A stretch of 50,932 nt of DNA from assembly GCA_026197075.1 (NCBI GenBank), contig JAPHQV010000034.1, forward strand, positions 1 to 50,932, read 5' to 3'. This DNA is from Gammaproteobacteria bacterium. Its GTDB lineage: Bacteria; Pseudomonadota; Gammaproteobacteria; DSM-19610. The notes below the pieces were generated by a model, which had not been told where the DNA came from, searched no databases, and saw only the letters and a list, made by a program, of their open reading frames with translations. Below are positions 23,918 to 33,502 of this stretch, one piece after another (position 1 is the first letter of the stretch; each line of letters opens with the position of its first letter). Position numbers and translations under genes: made by a program.

Positions 23918-25591
23918 ATGGATAATTTCAAACGAAAAATCCCTTTTTATTCCCGCAAGGTGCTGTTTGGTGCCACCGTAGGCACGGCGCTCTTGTTCAT
24001 GGTCATCGGTGTGATTTTCTGGGGCGGTTTCAATACCGCCATGGAGGCCACCAACACCCTTACGTTCTGTATTTCCTGTCATGAGATGGAAGAAAACGTC
24101 TACCAGGAATACACCCATACCGTACATTTCGCCAATCGCAGCGGCGTGCGCGCCACCTGCTCCGATTGCCATGTGCCCGACCCCTGGGTACATAAGGTGG
24201 TGCGCAAGATCAAGGCCAGCAACGAACTGCTGCACAAGGCCCTGGGCACCATCGACACCCCGGAGAAATTCGAGGATCACCGCCTGCGCATGGCCACCAA
24301 TGTCTGGAATGCCATGAAGGATACGGATTCGCGCGAATGCCGTAACTGCCATGACTGGGATTCCATGGACCCCGCCACGCAGCAACAACGATCCATCAAG
24401 CAGCATGTCTTCGCCATGAACGAGGGCCAGACCTGCATCGACTGTCATAAGGGCATCGCCCACAAGAAACCCGACGCGCTGCTGGACGAGGCCGAACTCG
24501 ATCGACTGGAGGCACCCAACCCGGCCCACCGGCGTGATCTGCCACCCCAGTGGGTAGCCTTCCTGAACAAGGCCGAGGCCAGCGAGGCCCCCGCCCTTGC
24601 CACCAAGCCCGCCATGCCCGCGGCGCCGGAGCGCACGACACCTCCCGCACCGCAACCCGCACCGGCTGCCACAGGCGACGGAGAACCCTCCACCATCGAC
24701 TGGAACCAGGTCGCCGCCCGCGAGATCGTGCTGTTCTACCCCGGCCAGACCTCCATGGAGTGGACCCTCAACGGCCGCATGCACGGCGGCGCCCGCGTCT
24801 ACACCAAGGTGGGTGACCGCTGCCTGGATTGTCACGAGGGCGAGGAAGCCGACATGGGCAAGAAGATGGTCACCGGCGAGAAGGCCGAGACCAGTCCCAT
24901 CCCCGGCAAGCGACCCGCCATCCCGGTCCAGGTGCAGGCCGCCCATGATGGCGAACACCTGTACATGCGCTTCGGCTGGCCGGATACGGCCCATGTCGCG
25001 ATACCCTTCGCCGACGGTGGCAAGATGGACCCGGAAAACGCCGTCAAGCTGGCCCTCATGATCGGCACCGACGAGGTGGAACAGGCCGGGCAGTCCGGCT
25101 GCTGGGGCAGCTGCCACCATGACGCCGAGGGTATGCCCGATGCGCCCGCCGACCAGAAGGTGACCAAGTACCTGGCCGAAAGCCGCACCGACATGGAAAT
25201 GCGCAAGTCACCGCTGGGCGGCTGGGACAAGCGCAAGCCGGACGCCGAGATCGAGGGGCTGCTACAGGCCGGTCATTACCTCGACCTGATGCGCTACAAG
25301 GCGGGCAGCGGACTGTCGCAGGGCGGCCACGTCCTGGCCGATCGCGTCATGGAGGAAACCCCCGACGTGCAGTTCCAGGGTGAACGACAGGGCGACCGCT
25401 GGGTTGTGACCCTGAAGCGCCCACTGGCACCGGGGCGTAGTGGCGACCTGGATCTGCAGGCCGGCCAGCTCTACAACATCGGCTTCGCCATCCATGACGA
25501 CTACACCGCCGGCCGCTTCCACCATGTATCCCTGGGCTACAAGTTCGGCCTCGATCATCCGGAAGCCGAGATCAATGCCGTCGGGCAATAA
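23918..25591 (+). CDS. NirT/NapC tetraheme cytochrome fused to an ethylbenzene-dehydrogenase-type heme domain
   Basis: 557 aa. N-terminal membrane anchor (about 15-37), then four CXXCH sites: CISCH 51-55, CSDCH 81-85, CRNCH 141-145, CIDCH 173-177, as in NapC/NirT quinol dehydrogenases. A Pro/Ala-rich linker (about 220-255) leads to a second region, with CLDCH at 302-306 and an unusual CWGSCHH (CX3CH) at 395-401, resembling the EB_dh heme-binding family (C-terminus HHVSLGYKFGLD). The frame starts at GTG 23906; the ATG at 23918 has GGAG at good distance. It likely oxidises quinol and passes electrons to periplasmic acceptors such as NirS; the extra domain's job is unknown. It lies beyond the nirS terminator with no promoter seen, so may depend on readthrough. 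Confidence 0.88.
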   Translation: MDNFKRKIPFYSRKVLFGATVGTALLFMVIGVIFWGGFNTAMEATNTLTFCISCHEMEENVYQEYTHTVHFANRSGVRATCSDCHVPDPWVHKVVRKIKASNELLHKALGTIDTPEKFEDHRLRMATNVWNAMKDTDSRECRNCHDWDSMDPATQQQRSIKQHVFAMNEGQTCIDCHKGIAHKKPDALLDEAELDRLEAPNPAHRRDLPPQWVAFLNKAEASEAPALATKPAMPAAPERTTPPAPQPAPAATGDGEPSTIDWNQVAAREIVLFYPGQTSMEWTLNGRMHGGARVYTKVGDRCLDCHEGEEADMGKKMVTGEKAETSPIPGKRPAIPVQVQAAHDGEHLYMRFGWPDTAHVAIPFADGGKMDPENAVKLALMIGTDEVEQAGQSGCWGSCHHDAEGMPDAPADQKVTKYLAESRTDMEMRKSPLGGWDKRKPDAEIEGLLQAGHYLDLMRYKAGSGLSQGGHVLADRVMEETPDVQFQGERQGDRWVVTLKRPLAPGRSGDLDLQAGQLYNIGFAIHDDYTAGRFHHVSLGYKFGLDHPEAEINAVGQ

Positions 25592-25597
25592 GCCGCG

Positions 25598-25630
25598 AGG
25601 CGCCCCAGGCATGGCATGCATGGGGCGCCT
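25598..25630 (+). terminator. Hairpin after the NirT fusion gene
   Basis: Perfect 10-bp stem AGGCGCCCCA / TGGGGCGCCT (25598-25607 with 25621-25630), 13-nt loop. No real T-run, so a weak or factor-dependent terminator. Confidence 0.5.
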
Positions 25631-25702
25631 TACTGGACAGATCCAGGACAGGGTCTATCCTGAGCGGCAAGACCATCCCATTCAATCACGGAGGCGTTCG
25701 CC

Positions 25703-26038
25703 ATGAATCCACTGCGCACCCTCGCCTTGCTCCTGGTGCTCGGTTTCACCTCCGTGGCAATGGCCGGTGCCGGGGAGGAGGTGGTCATCGAGATGATCGA
25801 GTACCAGTTCAGGCCACAGGAAGTCACCATCAAGCCCGGCACCACCGTGCGCTGGGTCAACCGCGAAAAGCGCCAGTTCCACAACATCTGGTTCAAGGAG
25901 GCAGGCGAGGAGCCGGGTGACTACCTGTTCCCGGAGGAGGAGTATGAACGGGTGTTCGAGGAATCCGGGGATTATCCCTATGTCTGCCAGCCCCACGAGG
26001 ACCGCGGCATGACCGGCAGGATCATCGTTGCGGAGTAG
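25703..26038 (+). CDS. Small periplasmic cupredoxin
   Basis: 111 aa; signal peptide TLALLLVLGFTSVAMA-GAG, then a plastocyanin-like fold (IEYQFRPQEVTIKPGTTVRWVN). Type 1 copper ligands are visible: His in FHNIWF and the Cys-His-Met set in YPYVCQPHEDRGMTG. Ribosome site CGGAGG before ATG 25703. As a soluble one-electron carrier it could donate to NirS or NorCB; pseudoazurin and azurin do so elsewhere, but this protein is smaller and of its own type. Same strand as the NirT fusion, 111 bp downstream. Confidence 0.83.
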   Translation: MNPLRTLALLLVLGFTSVAMAGAGEEVVIEMIEYQFRPQEVTIKPGTTVRWVNREKRQFHNIWFKEAGEEPGDYLFPEEEYERVFEESGDYPYVCQPHEDRGMTGRIIVAE

Positions 26039-26080
26039 AACACCGCCACCATGATCACGAGCCCGGCGAAGCCATGATGG

Positions 26081-26464
26081 TCAGCCAATCCCCGGCAGGG
26101 GATTGCGGCTCACCGCCACGGCGACAATGTAGACAAACACCCCCAGCGCGGCCAACCAGGCCAGGGTCCGTACCGTCCGGGTGCGGCCACGCTTGAGCGC
26201 CACCATCCCCAGGACGATATACAGCATCAGGGCCACCAGCTTGGCCGTCAGCCAGTGCTGCTCGATCGGGTACTGGCGGCTGATCACCACCATGGCGATG
26301 GCGCTGGCCAGCAACAGGGTATCGTTGAGATGGGGCAGGATGCGTACCCAGAGGGCACGCAGACGCGGGGAGTTCCGCAGCATCCACAGGCCCCGCAACA
26401 GGAACAGGCTGAAACTGATCGCGGCGCTGGCCATGTGGACCTGCTTCAGCAGCAGGTAATCCAT
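26081..26464 (-). CDS. SirB2 family membrane protein
   Basis: 127 aa with four TM helices: YLLLKQVHMASAAISFSLFLLRGLWML, LPHLNDTLLLASAIAMVVI, LTAKLVALMLYIVLGMVAL and TLAWLAALGVFVYIVAVAVS. The KxxHxxxAxxSxxLFxxRGLWM start and PHLNDTxLL are SirB2 hallmarks. The family name comes from Salmonella; biochemical function unknown. ATG 26464 follows the FNR-family gene stop by 22 bp, so it is the probable last gene of the norD-regulator group. Relatives are sometimes found near respiratory genes. Confidence 0.85.
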   Translation of the reverse strand: MDYLLLKQVHMASAAISFSLFLLRGLWMLRNSPRLRALWVRILPHLNDTLLLASAIAMVVISRQYPIEQHWLTAKLVALMLYIVLGMVALKRGRTRTVRTLAWLAALGVFVYIVAVAVSRNPLPGIG

Positions 26465-26486
26465 GGTCGGGATTATCCTAGAAACC

Positions 26487-27221
26487 TCAGGAATAGACCA
26501 CGGGCTCAGTACCCGCCAGTCGCTGCGCCAGGCCGCGCCGGTCATGGAACTTGAGCTTGCGCCCGCTGGTGGTGAGCAGTCCCTCGTCCTGCAGGCGATG
26601 CAGGGCTCGCGAAACCGTCTCCACCGCCACGCCGAGGTAATTGGCGATATCCTTGCGCGACATGGGCAGACGCATTTCTCCCGGCTGGCGGCTGTCCGCA
26701 TGCATGCTGCGCGCCACGTCCAGCAGGAAATGGATCACCCGCTGCTCGGCGTTCTGGGCACGCAGCATGACCGAGGCCCACTGGATGCGCTGCAGTTGCC
26801 GGCTCATGGTCACGATCAGGTCCGGATGCAGGCATTGCTGGCCAGCCACGGGAACATTCACCCGGCACAGGGTGCTGGCTTCCAGGGCCTGAGCGGTGAA
26901 GGGGTAGCGGCCGCTACCCATGGCCGCCATGCCCAGCACATCCCCGGGCAAACGGAAGTCCACGACCTGTTCTTCCTGTCCCTTCAACACGGCCAGGTTC
27001 TTGAAGGCGCCGCTATGCAGCAGGTACACACCGTGAAACTCGTCACCGGCCTCGAACAGTGGCTGGCCACGCTGCACCTGGCACAGGTCCACCGAGACAC
27101 CGCCCGCCTCGCGGGTGCCATGCTCACACACGGCCAGGAATGGACAGGGAGGCGCTTTGCCACCGTTCCCGCCGCTGGGCCTGAGTCCTGCCGGGCAGGC
27201 CTGTTCGCTGTTGTTTTTCAT
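26487..27221 (-). CDS. FNR-family transcription activator, likely controlling nir and nor
   Basis: 244 aa. Cysteines at 9, 26, 32, 47 and 119: C26-X5-C32 and C119 match E. coli FNR C23-X5-C29 and C122, but the remaining ligand is displaced (C9 or C47). The effector domain has FEAGDEFHGVYLLHSGAFKNLAV and FRLPGDVLGMAAMGSG. The DNA-recognition helix GVAVETVSRAL carries the E..SR triad that reads TTGAT half-sites. So it is FNR-like and may hold an Fe-S cluster, unlike heme-type DNR; O2 or NO sensing is inferred. Strong AGGAGGAG ribosome site fixes ATG 27221; the frame is open to 27260. Sits 16 bp behind norD. Confidence 0.9.
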   Translation of the reverse strand: MKNNSEQACPAGLRPSGGNGGKAPPCPFLAVCEHGTREAGGVSVDLCQVQRGQPLFEAGDEFHGVYLLHSGAFKNLAVLKGQEEQVVDFRLPGDVLGMAAMGSGRYPFTAQALEASTLCRVNVPVAGQQCLHPDLIVTMSRQLQRIQWASVMLRAQNAEQRVIHFLLDVARSMHADSRQPGEMRLPMSRKDIANYLGVAVETVSRALHRLQDEGLLTTSGRKLKFHDRRGLAQRLAGTEPVVYS

Positions 27222-27237
27222 CGTCTCTCCTCCTGGT

Positions 27238-29073
27238 TCACGAACGGGACAGCTGTGCATAGAGCATGGGTAATCGGTGTGGCAATTCCGCGGGCCGGCG
27301 GATCACCACGTAACCATCGCTGCCAAACAGCCAGGGCAGGTAATCCCCGGCACGGTCGTCGATGGTCACACAGAAGGGATGCAGGCCGGCGCGGCGCGCC
27401 TCGCGCAGGGCCATGCGGGTATCCTCGATCCCGTAACGCCCTTCGTACTGGTCCAGGTCGTTGGGCTTGCCGTCGGTCAGGAGCAACAGCAGACGCCGGT
27501 TGGCGGTCTCTCGCTCCAGCTGCCGGGTGGCGTGGCGGATGGCGGCGCCCATGCGGGTATAGAAACCGGGCTTGATGACCGCGATGCGACCGCGGATGGC
27601 ATCGGTATAGCGTTCCTCGAAGCCCTTGATGCAGTGCATGCGCACATCGGCGCGCTTGCGCGAGGAAAAGCCCCACAGGGCAAAACGGTCGCCGGTGGCG
27701 GACATGGCCTCGCTGAACAGGAACAGGCTGTCGCGAATGACGTCGATGACCCGCGCCTGGTTGTTGACCCAGGAATCAGTGGACAGGGAGAGGTCGGCCA
27801 GCAGCAGGCAGGCCAGGTCGCGCTCACGGGACTGGAAGCTGCGGTACCAGTCCTGGCGCACGGGGGTATGGCCCGCGGCGCGGTCGGTGACGTAGCGCAG
27901 GTAGGCATCCAGGTCCAACTCGTCGCCCTGGGGCTGGCCGCGCTCCCAGGTGCGCGCCGAGATGAGGGCCTGGAACTGGCCGCGCAGGCGCCGCGCCATG
28001 CGGCGCAGTGTCTCGGGCAAGGGCACCGCTGGCGCATCGGCGGCCACCAGTTCCTGGGCCAGGCAGGCGTCCTGGATGAGCTCCTGGCGCCGGTGGTCCC
28101 ATTCCGGCAGCGGGATACCCTCACCCAGGGGCAGGTCGTCGCAACTGGCGGCGGGCAGGTCCAGGTCGAAGCGCACGCGGCTGGCCAGGGAACGGGAATC
28201 ACGCGACACACTCATGAGCTCCATGTCGTCGGCCTCGCGCTGGGCTTCCTCCAGGTCCTCGTTGTCCTCGGTACCGCGGTCGACCTTGGCGTACTCGGCC
28301 CAGCCGAAGATGGCATCGAAGCGCAAGCCCAGCAGGCCACGGTCGCGTTCCGGACTGTCCACGCGCGCGGCACGGCGGCGGCGTTCCTCGCCGTTATCGC
28401 GCACGTCGCCGTCCCCCTCGCCTTCCCGCTCCTGTACCTCGACCGCCGCGGTATCGGCCGGTACCGGCGGGGCGGGCTGCAGCCACAGCTGCACCGGCTG
28501 CAGGCGACCCCGTGCCGGCGGCAGGGCCTCCACCGTGCCTGGAGCTCGCAAGGCGGCGCGCAGGACCTGCTCCCGGGCCGCTTCGTCGGGCGGCAGCTGT
28601 TTGGATGGGGTGCGGATGGCCAGGTAGGCCTCCAGCAGACGCGCATAACGCGCCGCCATGCCGGGATAACGCTCCAGCACCGCGCGACTCATGCGCTGGT
28701 TGGTCTGGAACCAGTCGTAATGGTCGGGACTGCCCTGCGCCGCCAGCGCCGCCAGCCACAGGTAGAGGTCGCGGTTCAGCACCGGGTCGGTAAACAGCTG
28801 GATGCGGGACGGCAGGCGCAGGGCCTGCGCATCGCGGCTGGCGAGTTCCACCTCGGCATCGCTGCCCGCCAGGCGTTTCAGCCAACCGCGCCGGCCACTC
28901 TGGCTGATGGGGTTGGCGGCCTCGACGCGCAGCCCGCCATCGCCACCGCAGGCACGGAACAACACCCCGGTCGTGCGCTGCACGGCCGGCAGCATCACCG
29001 CCACCTCCGGGTGCCCGGTGCGGGCCATGCGGGTCACCATGCGGTGCCAGAGTTCGCCGACCTTTTCTTCCAT
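27238..29073 (-). CDS. norD: Nitric oxide reductase activation protein NorD
   Basis: 611 aa. The C-terminal 200 residues form a von Willebrand A domain with a MIDAS motif DLSLSTDS, a threonine/serine loop (ATGDRFALWGFSSRK) and LLLTDGKPND. The long N-terminal part includes a charged, low-complexity stretch around residues 225-300 (EREGEGDGDVRDN, EERRRRAAR). With the AAA ATPase NorQ it inserts the FeB non-heme iron into NorB. Starts 3 bp after the stop of the polyferredoxin-like gene, separated from norQ by two genes, an arrangement unlike norCBQD of Paracoccus. Confidence 0.93.
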   Translation of the reverse strand: MEEKVGELWHRMVTRMARTGHPEVAVMLPAVQRTTGVLFRACGGDGGLRVEAANPISQSGRRGWLKRLAGSDAEVELASRDAQALRLPSRIQLFTDPVLNRDLYLWLAALAAQGSPDHYDWFQTNQRMSRAVLERYPGMAARYARLLEAYLAIRTPSKQLPPDEAAREQVLRAALRAPGTVEALPPARGRLQPVQLWLQPAPPVPADTAAVEVQEREGEGDGDVRDNGEERRRRAARVDSPERDRGLLGLRFDAIFGWAEYAKVDRGTEDNEDLEEAQREADDMELMSVSRDSRSLASRVRFDLDLPAASCDDLPLGEGIPLPEWDHRRQELIQDACLAQELVAADAPAVPLPETLRRMARRLRGQFQALISARTWERGQPQGDELDLDAYLRYVTDRAAGHTPVRQDWYRSFQSRERDLACLLLADLSLSTDSWVNNQARVIDVIRDSLFLFSEAMSATGDRFALWGFSSRKRADVRMHCIKGFEERYTDAIRGRIAVIKPGFYTRMGAAIRHATRQLERETANRRLLLLLTDGKPNDLDQYEGRYGIEDTRMALREARRAGLHPFCVTIDDRAGDYLPWLFGSDGYVVIRRPAELPHRLPMLYAQLSRS

Positions 29074-29076
29074 GGG

Positions 29077-30066
29077 CTACTGTTGCTCCGCCACCAGTTC
29101 GATGGTCTTCAGGATGGTATCGCTTCTGGCGGGCCGGCAGCCACGCTCATGCCGGGATTCGCGGTCTGACACCGCCAGCGCCTCTTCACCCTGCACCCAG
29201 CGCAACAGGGAACCCTCGGGGTTGTCGCGCTGTACCTCGTTGCAGGCGCTGGCACACTGGGCGCACTGGGTGCAGGTGAACATCTTGCGCTTTATGGAAC
29301 GCGGCTTGAGGCGCATGGGACAGGCATTGTCGCAGGCGGCATCGCAGCTGGCACAGGCGCGGGCGCGCTCGGCATCGAAGCCCACCACCATGGCGCGCCG
29401 GTTCACCATCCACACCAGGCTCTGGAACAGACCCACGGCGCAACCGAAGCGGCAGAACAGGTGGCGTGCCAGGGTGAATTCCAGGGTGAAGACGATGGTG
29501 GCCGCGGTGATGAACAGGAACTGGTTGCGGGTCAGCTCACCGTGCCACAGGTTGGCGTAGATCTCCACCGGCGGCAGCAGGTAGGTGAGCAGGACCACGG
29601 CCCACAAAAACGAGAAGGCCAGGATGGCCGGCACCGTAAGCAGCCAGTAGCGCGGATCGGGTGTGCGTCGGCTGCCGTCGGGCTGGCGTTCCGGCAGGGG
29701 GTTGCGCTCCCACAGGGTGGGCTTGCCACTGGCGCGCCACATCAGATCGTTGATGAATTCCACCACGGAGAAATGCGGACACAGCCAGCCGCAATACAGG
29801 CGCCCGTACTTCCAGGCCAGCCACAGCAGTCCACCACCTACCAGTAGGATGGGCAACAGGCCGCGCAGGAACAGGTTCAGCGCGGCATGGCCGACGCCGG
29901 TCTCGCCGCGCAGGAAGGGATCCAGGCCCAGGGTCCAGTCCAGGCCGAAGAAGACCAGGTGACCCAGGGTCAGATCGATGCGGAAGATATCCAGGATCGG
30001 CGCCAGCACGAACAGGACGAAGAACATCAGCCGGAACAGCAGGCGCTTGTCTTGTAGCTGCAGCAT
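29077..30066 (-). CDS. Polytopic 4Fe-4S membrane protein (NapH/CcoG-like) in the nor cluster
   Basis: 329 aa with about five TM helices. Two membrane-interface cysteine pairs (YCGWLCPH and FCRFGCAVG), the NosR/NapH/CcoG signature, are followed by a soluble ferredoxin-like domain CASCDAACDNACP and CTQCAQCASACN for two 4Fe-4S clusters. Such proteins move electrons from quinol or flavoproteins through the membrane; here it may supply electrons for NorCB assembly or reduction. The frame starts at GTG 30075; the ATG at 30066 is about equally good. A degenerate FNR-type promoter precedes it (30103-30144). Confidence 0.85.
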   Translation of the reverse strand: MLQLQDKRLLFRLMFFVLFVLAPILDIFRIDLTLGHLVFFGLDWTLGLDPFLRGETGVGHAALNLFLRGLLPILLVGGGLLWLAWKYGRLYCGWLCPHFSVVEFINDLMWRASGKPTLWERNPLPERQPDGSRRTPDPRYWLLTVPAILAFSFLWAVVLLTYLLPPVEIYANLWHGELTRNQFLFITAATIVFTLEFTLARHLFCRFGCAVGLFQSLVWMVNRRAMVVGFDAERARACASCDAACDNACPMRLKPRSIKRKMFTCTQCAQCASACNEVQRDNPEGSLLRWVQGEEALAVSDRESRHERGCRPARSDTILKTIELVAEQQ

Positions 30067-30102
30067 GGTTTTCACTCGTGAATCAACCCGTCGATAGCCG
30101 CC

Positions 30103-30144
30103 ATCCTACCCCCCGGCAGGACGACCATCCTTGTCTTAGGTCAA
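30103..30144 (-). promoter_or_regulatory. Degenerate FNR-type promoter before the polyferredoxin-norD-regulator group
   Basis: Minus strand TTGACCTAAGACAA (30131-30144): one good half-site TTGAC and a weak one (GACAA). TAGGAT at 30103-30108 is centred 32 bp away, the same spacing as the other sites. The box overlaps the end of the upstream gene by 4 bp. Confidence 0.45.
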
Positions 30145-30548
30145 TTTCCAGTCGGCAGGCGCGGACCGATAAGCGGATATCGGTAGGGTTTTCCCGCCAT
30201 GGCGCGGGCCAGGCCCACCACTCCCAGCAACACCAGGGCCGCATGGCAGCTCACGAAATAGAGCAGCAGCACCATCCAGGTGGAGGCCCGGTCATAGCCC
30301 CCCAGCCACAGGATCAGGCCGTTGACCAGTATCAGCAGCAGGCCGGCCCAGAGGCTGGCGGCGACGGTCTGCTGAAGATGGCCAAGCGCCAGCGCCGGCG
30401 CGCTGGCCCGGTGGCGGAAATACAGGACCAGCAGGATGACGAAGGCCACACCCGGCACCAGCAGCAGGTTCACCAGGTAGAGGGTCTCCGCCGCGACCGC
30501 CAGCCCCTGCCCCTCCGGCGGGCCCGGATCAGCGTCCGAAGGTGGCAT
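30141..30548 (-). CDS. Small membrane protein of the nor cluster (DUF4870/Tic20-like)
   Basis: 135 aa with three to four TM helices (ETLYLVNLLLVPGVAFVILLVLYF, TVAASLWAGLLLILVNGLILWLGG, MVLLLYFVSCHAALVLLGVVGLARAM). The ending GKPYRYPLIGPRL resembles DUF4870/Tic20-like proteins. Function not known. Its start overlaps the norQ 3' end by 20 nt, implying co-translation with norQ, so it probably serves NorCB assembly or membrane insertion (inference). Confidence 0.75.
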   Translation of the reverse strand: MPPSDADPGPPEGQGLAVAAETLYLVNLLLVPGVAFVILLVLYFRHRASAPALALGHLQQTVAASLWAGLLLILVNGLILWLGGYDRASTWMVLLLYFVSCHAALVLLGVVGLARAMAGKPYRYPLIGPRLPTGN

Positions 30549-31362
30549 CCACCACTTCCATCAGGGACTCCACCGTCTCCAGGTCGTCCGTGAGTGGTTC
30601 CACCAGCGCCGCGCGGCAGGCCTCCAGGGGGTCGAAACCGTCCTGGATCAGGTTGGCGGTATAGACCAGCAGACGCGTGGAAGCCGCCTCCTCCACATCA
30701 TGATCCTTGAGGGCACGCAACCCCCCCACCAGCCCCACCAGCCGCTGCGCCAGACGCTCGTCACAGCCGGTTTCGCGCATCAGTACGGCAATCTCCACCT
30801 CCGGAGCGGGGAAATCGAACTGGAGCGCCGTGAAGCGCTGGCGGGTACTGGGCTTCATGCCCTTGAGCAGGTTCTGGTAGCCGGGGTTGTAGGACACCAC
30901 CAGCATGAACTCGGGCGGTGCCTGCAGGGTCTCTCCAGTGCGCTCCAGGGGCAGCATACGCCGGTCATCCGTGAGCGGGTGCAGGATCACGGTGGTGTCC
31001 TTGCGCGCCTCCACGATCTCGTCGAGATAGCAGATGGCGCCTTCGCGAACCGCCCGTGTCAGGGGGCCGTCATTCCAGGTCGTGCCCTTTTCACTGATCA
31101 GGTGGCGGCCGATCAGGTCCGCGGCCGTCAGATCGTCATGGCAGGATACCGTGATGAGCGGCCGGCCGAGCTTCGCCGCCATGTGCGCCACGAAGCGGGT
31201 CTTGCCGCAACCGGTCGGACCCTTGATCAGCACCGGCAGCTGGCGCCGGTAGGCGTGCTCGAACAGTTCGCATTCACGGCCCTGGGGCTGGTAGAAGGGT
31301 GGTTCCTGTTGCGTATCCTTTGCCCGGGCCGGATGATCGAACTGGGTGATATGTGCATCCAT
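30529..31362 (-). CDS. norQ: NorQ/CbbQ-type AAA+ ATPase
   Basis: 277 aa MoxR-class AAA+ protein. Walker A GPTGCGKTRF, Walker B ICYLDEIVEARKD, sensor region VVSYNPGYQNLLKGMKPSTRQRF, and a C-terminal CbbQ lid domain. It couples ATP hydrolysis with NorD to activate nitric oxide reductase. ATG 31362 follows AAGGGGAG at moderate distance. 67 bp separate it from norB, with a hairpin in the gap. Confidence 0.94.
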   Translation of the reverse strand: MDAHITQFDHPARAKDTQQEPPFYQPQGRECELFEHAYRRQLPVLIKGPTGCGKTRFVAHMAAKLGRPLITVSCHDDLTAADLIGRHLISEKGTTWNDGPLTRAVREGAICYLDEIVEARKDTTVILHPLTDDRRMLPLERTGETLQAPPEFMLVVSYNPGYQNLLKGMKPSTRQRFTALQFDFPAPEVEIAVLMRETGCDERLAQRLVGLVGGLRALKDHDVEEAASTRLLVYTANLIQDGFDPLEACRAALVEPLTDDLETVESLMEVVDATFGR

Positions 31363-31395
31363 CTCTCGTTCTCCCCTTCAATAACCAGAGTGGAA

Positions 31396-31421
31396 TCACG
31401 GAGAGGGGATCCTCCCCGTGA
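31396..31421 (-). other. Intercistronic hairpin between norB and norQ
   Basis: TCACGG / CCGTGA (31396-31401 with 31416-31421) enclosing GAGG / CCTC with a GGAT loop. No T-run. It may stabilise norCB mRNA or reduce norQ expression relative to the enzyme subunits; inference. Confidence 0.4.
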
Positions 31422-31429
31422 CCCGGGCC

Positions 31430-33263
<1,834 letters not shown>

Positions 33264-33328
33264 TGCTTTTCTCCCCTTTGCCATCGCTGGTCCGGATGGA
33301 CGGACTGGTTTCGATCCATTGCGCGGCC

Positions 33329-33370
33329 ATATTCGCGCCGGCAAGGCCCGATCTCCTTGATGTAAGTCAA
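33329..33370 (-). promoter_or_regulatory. FNR/DNR-dependent promoter of norCB
   Basis: Perfect box TTGATGTAAGTCAA at 33357-33370 (minus strand TTGAC-TTAC-ATCAA). GAATAT (33329-33334, minus) is at the class II position but only a 3/6 -10 match. Predicted start near 33322. Confidence 0.75.
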
Positions 33371-33502
33371 ACCCTTACGGTCGCCAGGCCTAAAGGTAGC
33401 AGTTTGTAGGAAATTAACCAGTATAATTTCTACATCATATTGAATTTCAACTAGATACCCAGAAAAACACTGGCGGGACCGGTCCCCCAACGCGGTCCAA
33501 CC

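Noticed and set aside
27277-29169. 630-codon plus-strand frame
   Set aside because: Antisense shadow of norD; composition is Gly/His/Gln-rich and no domain is visible.
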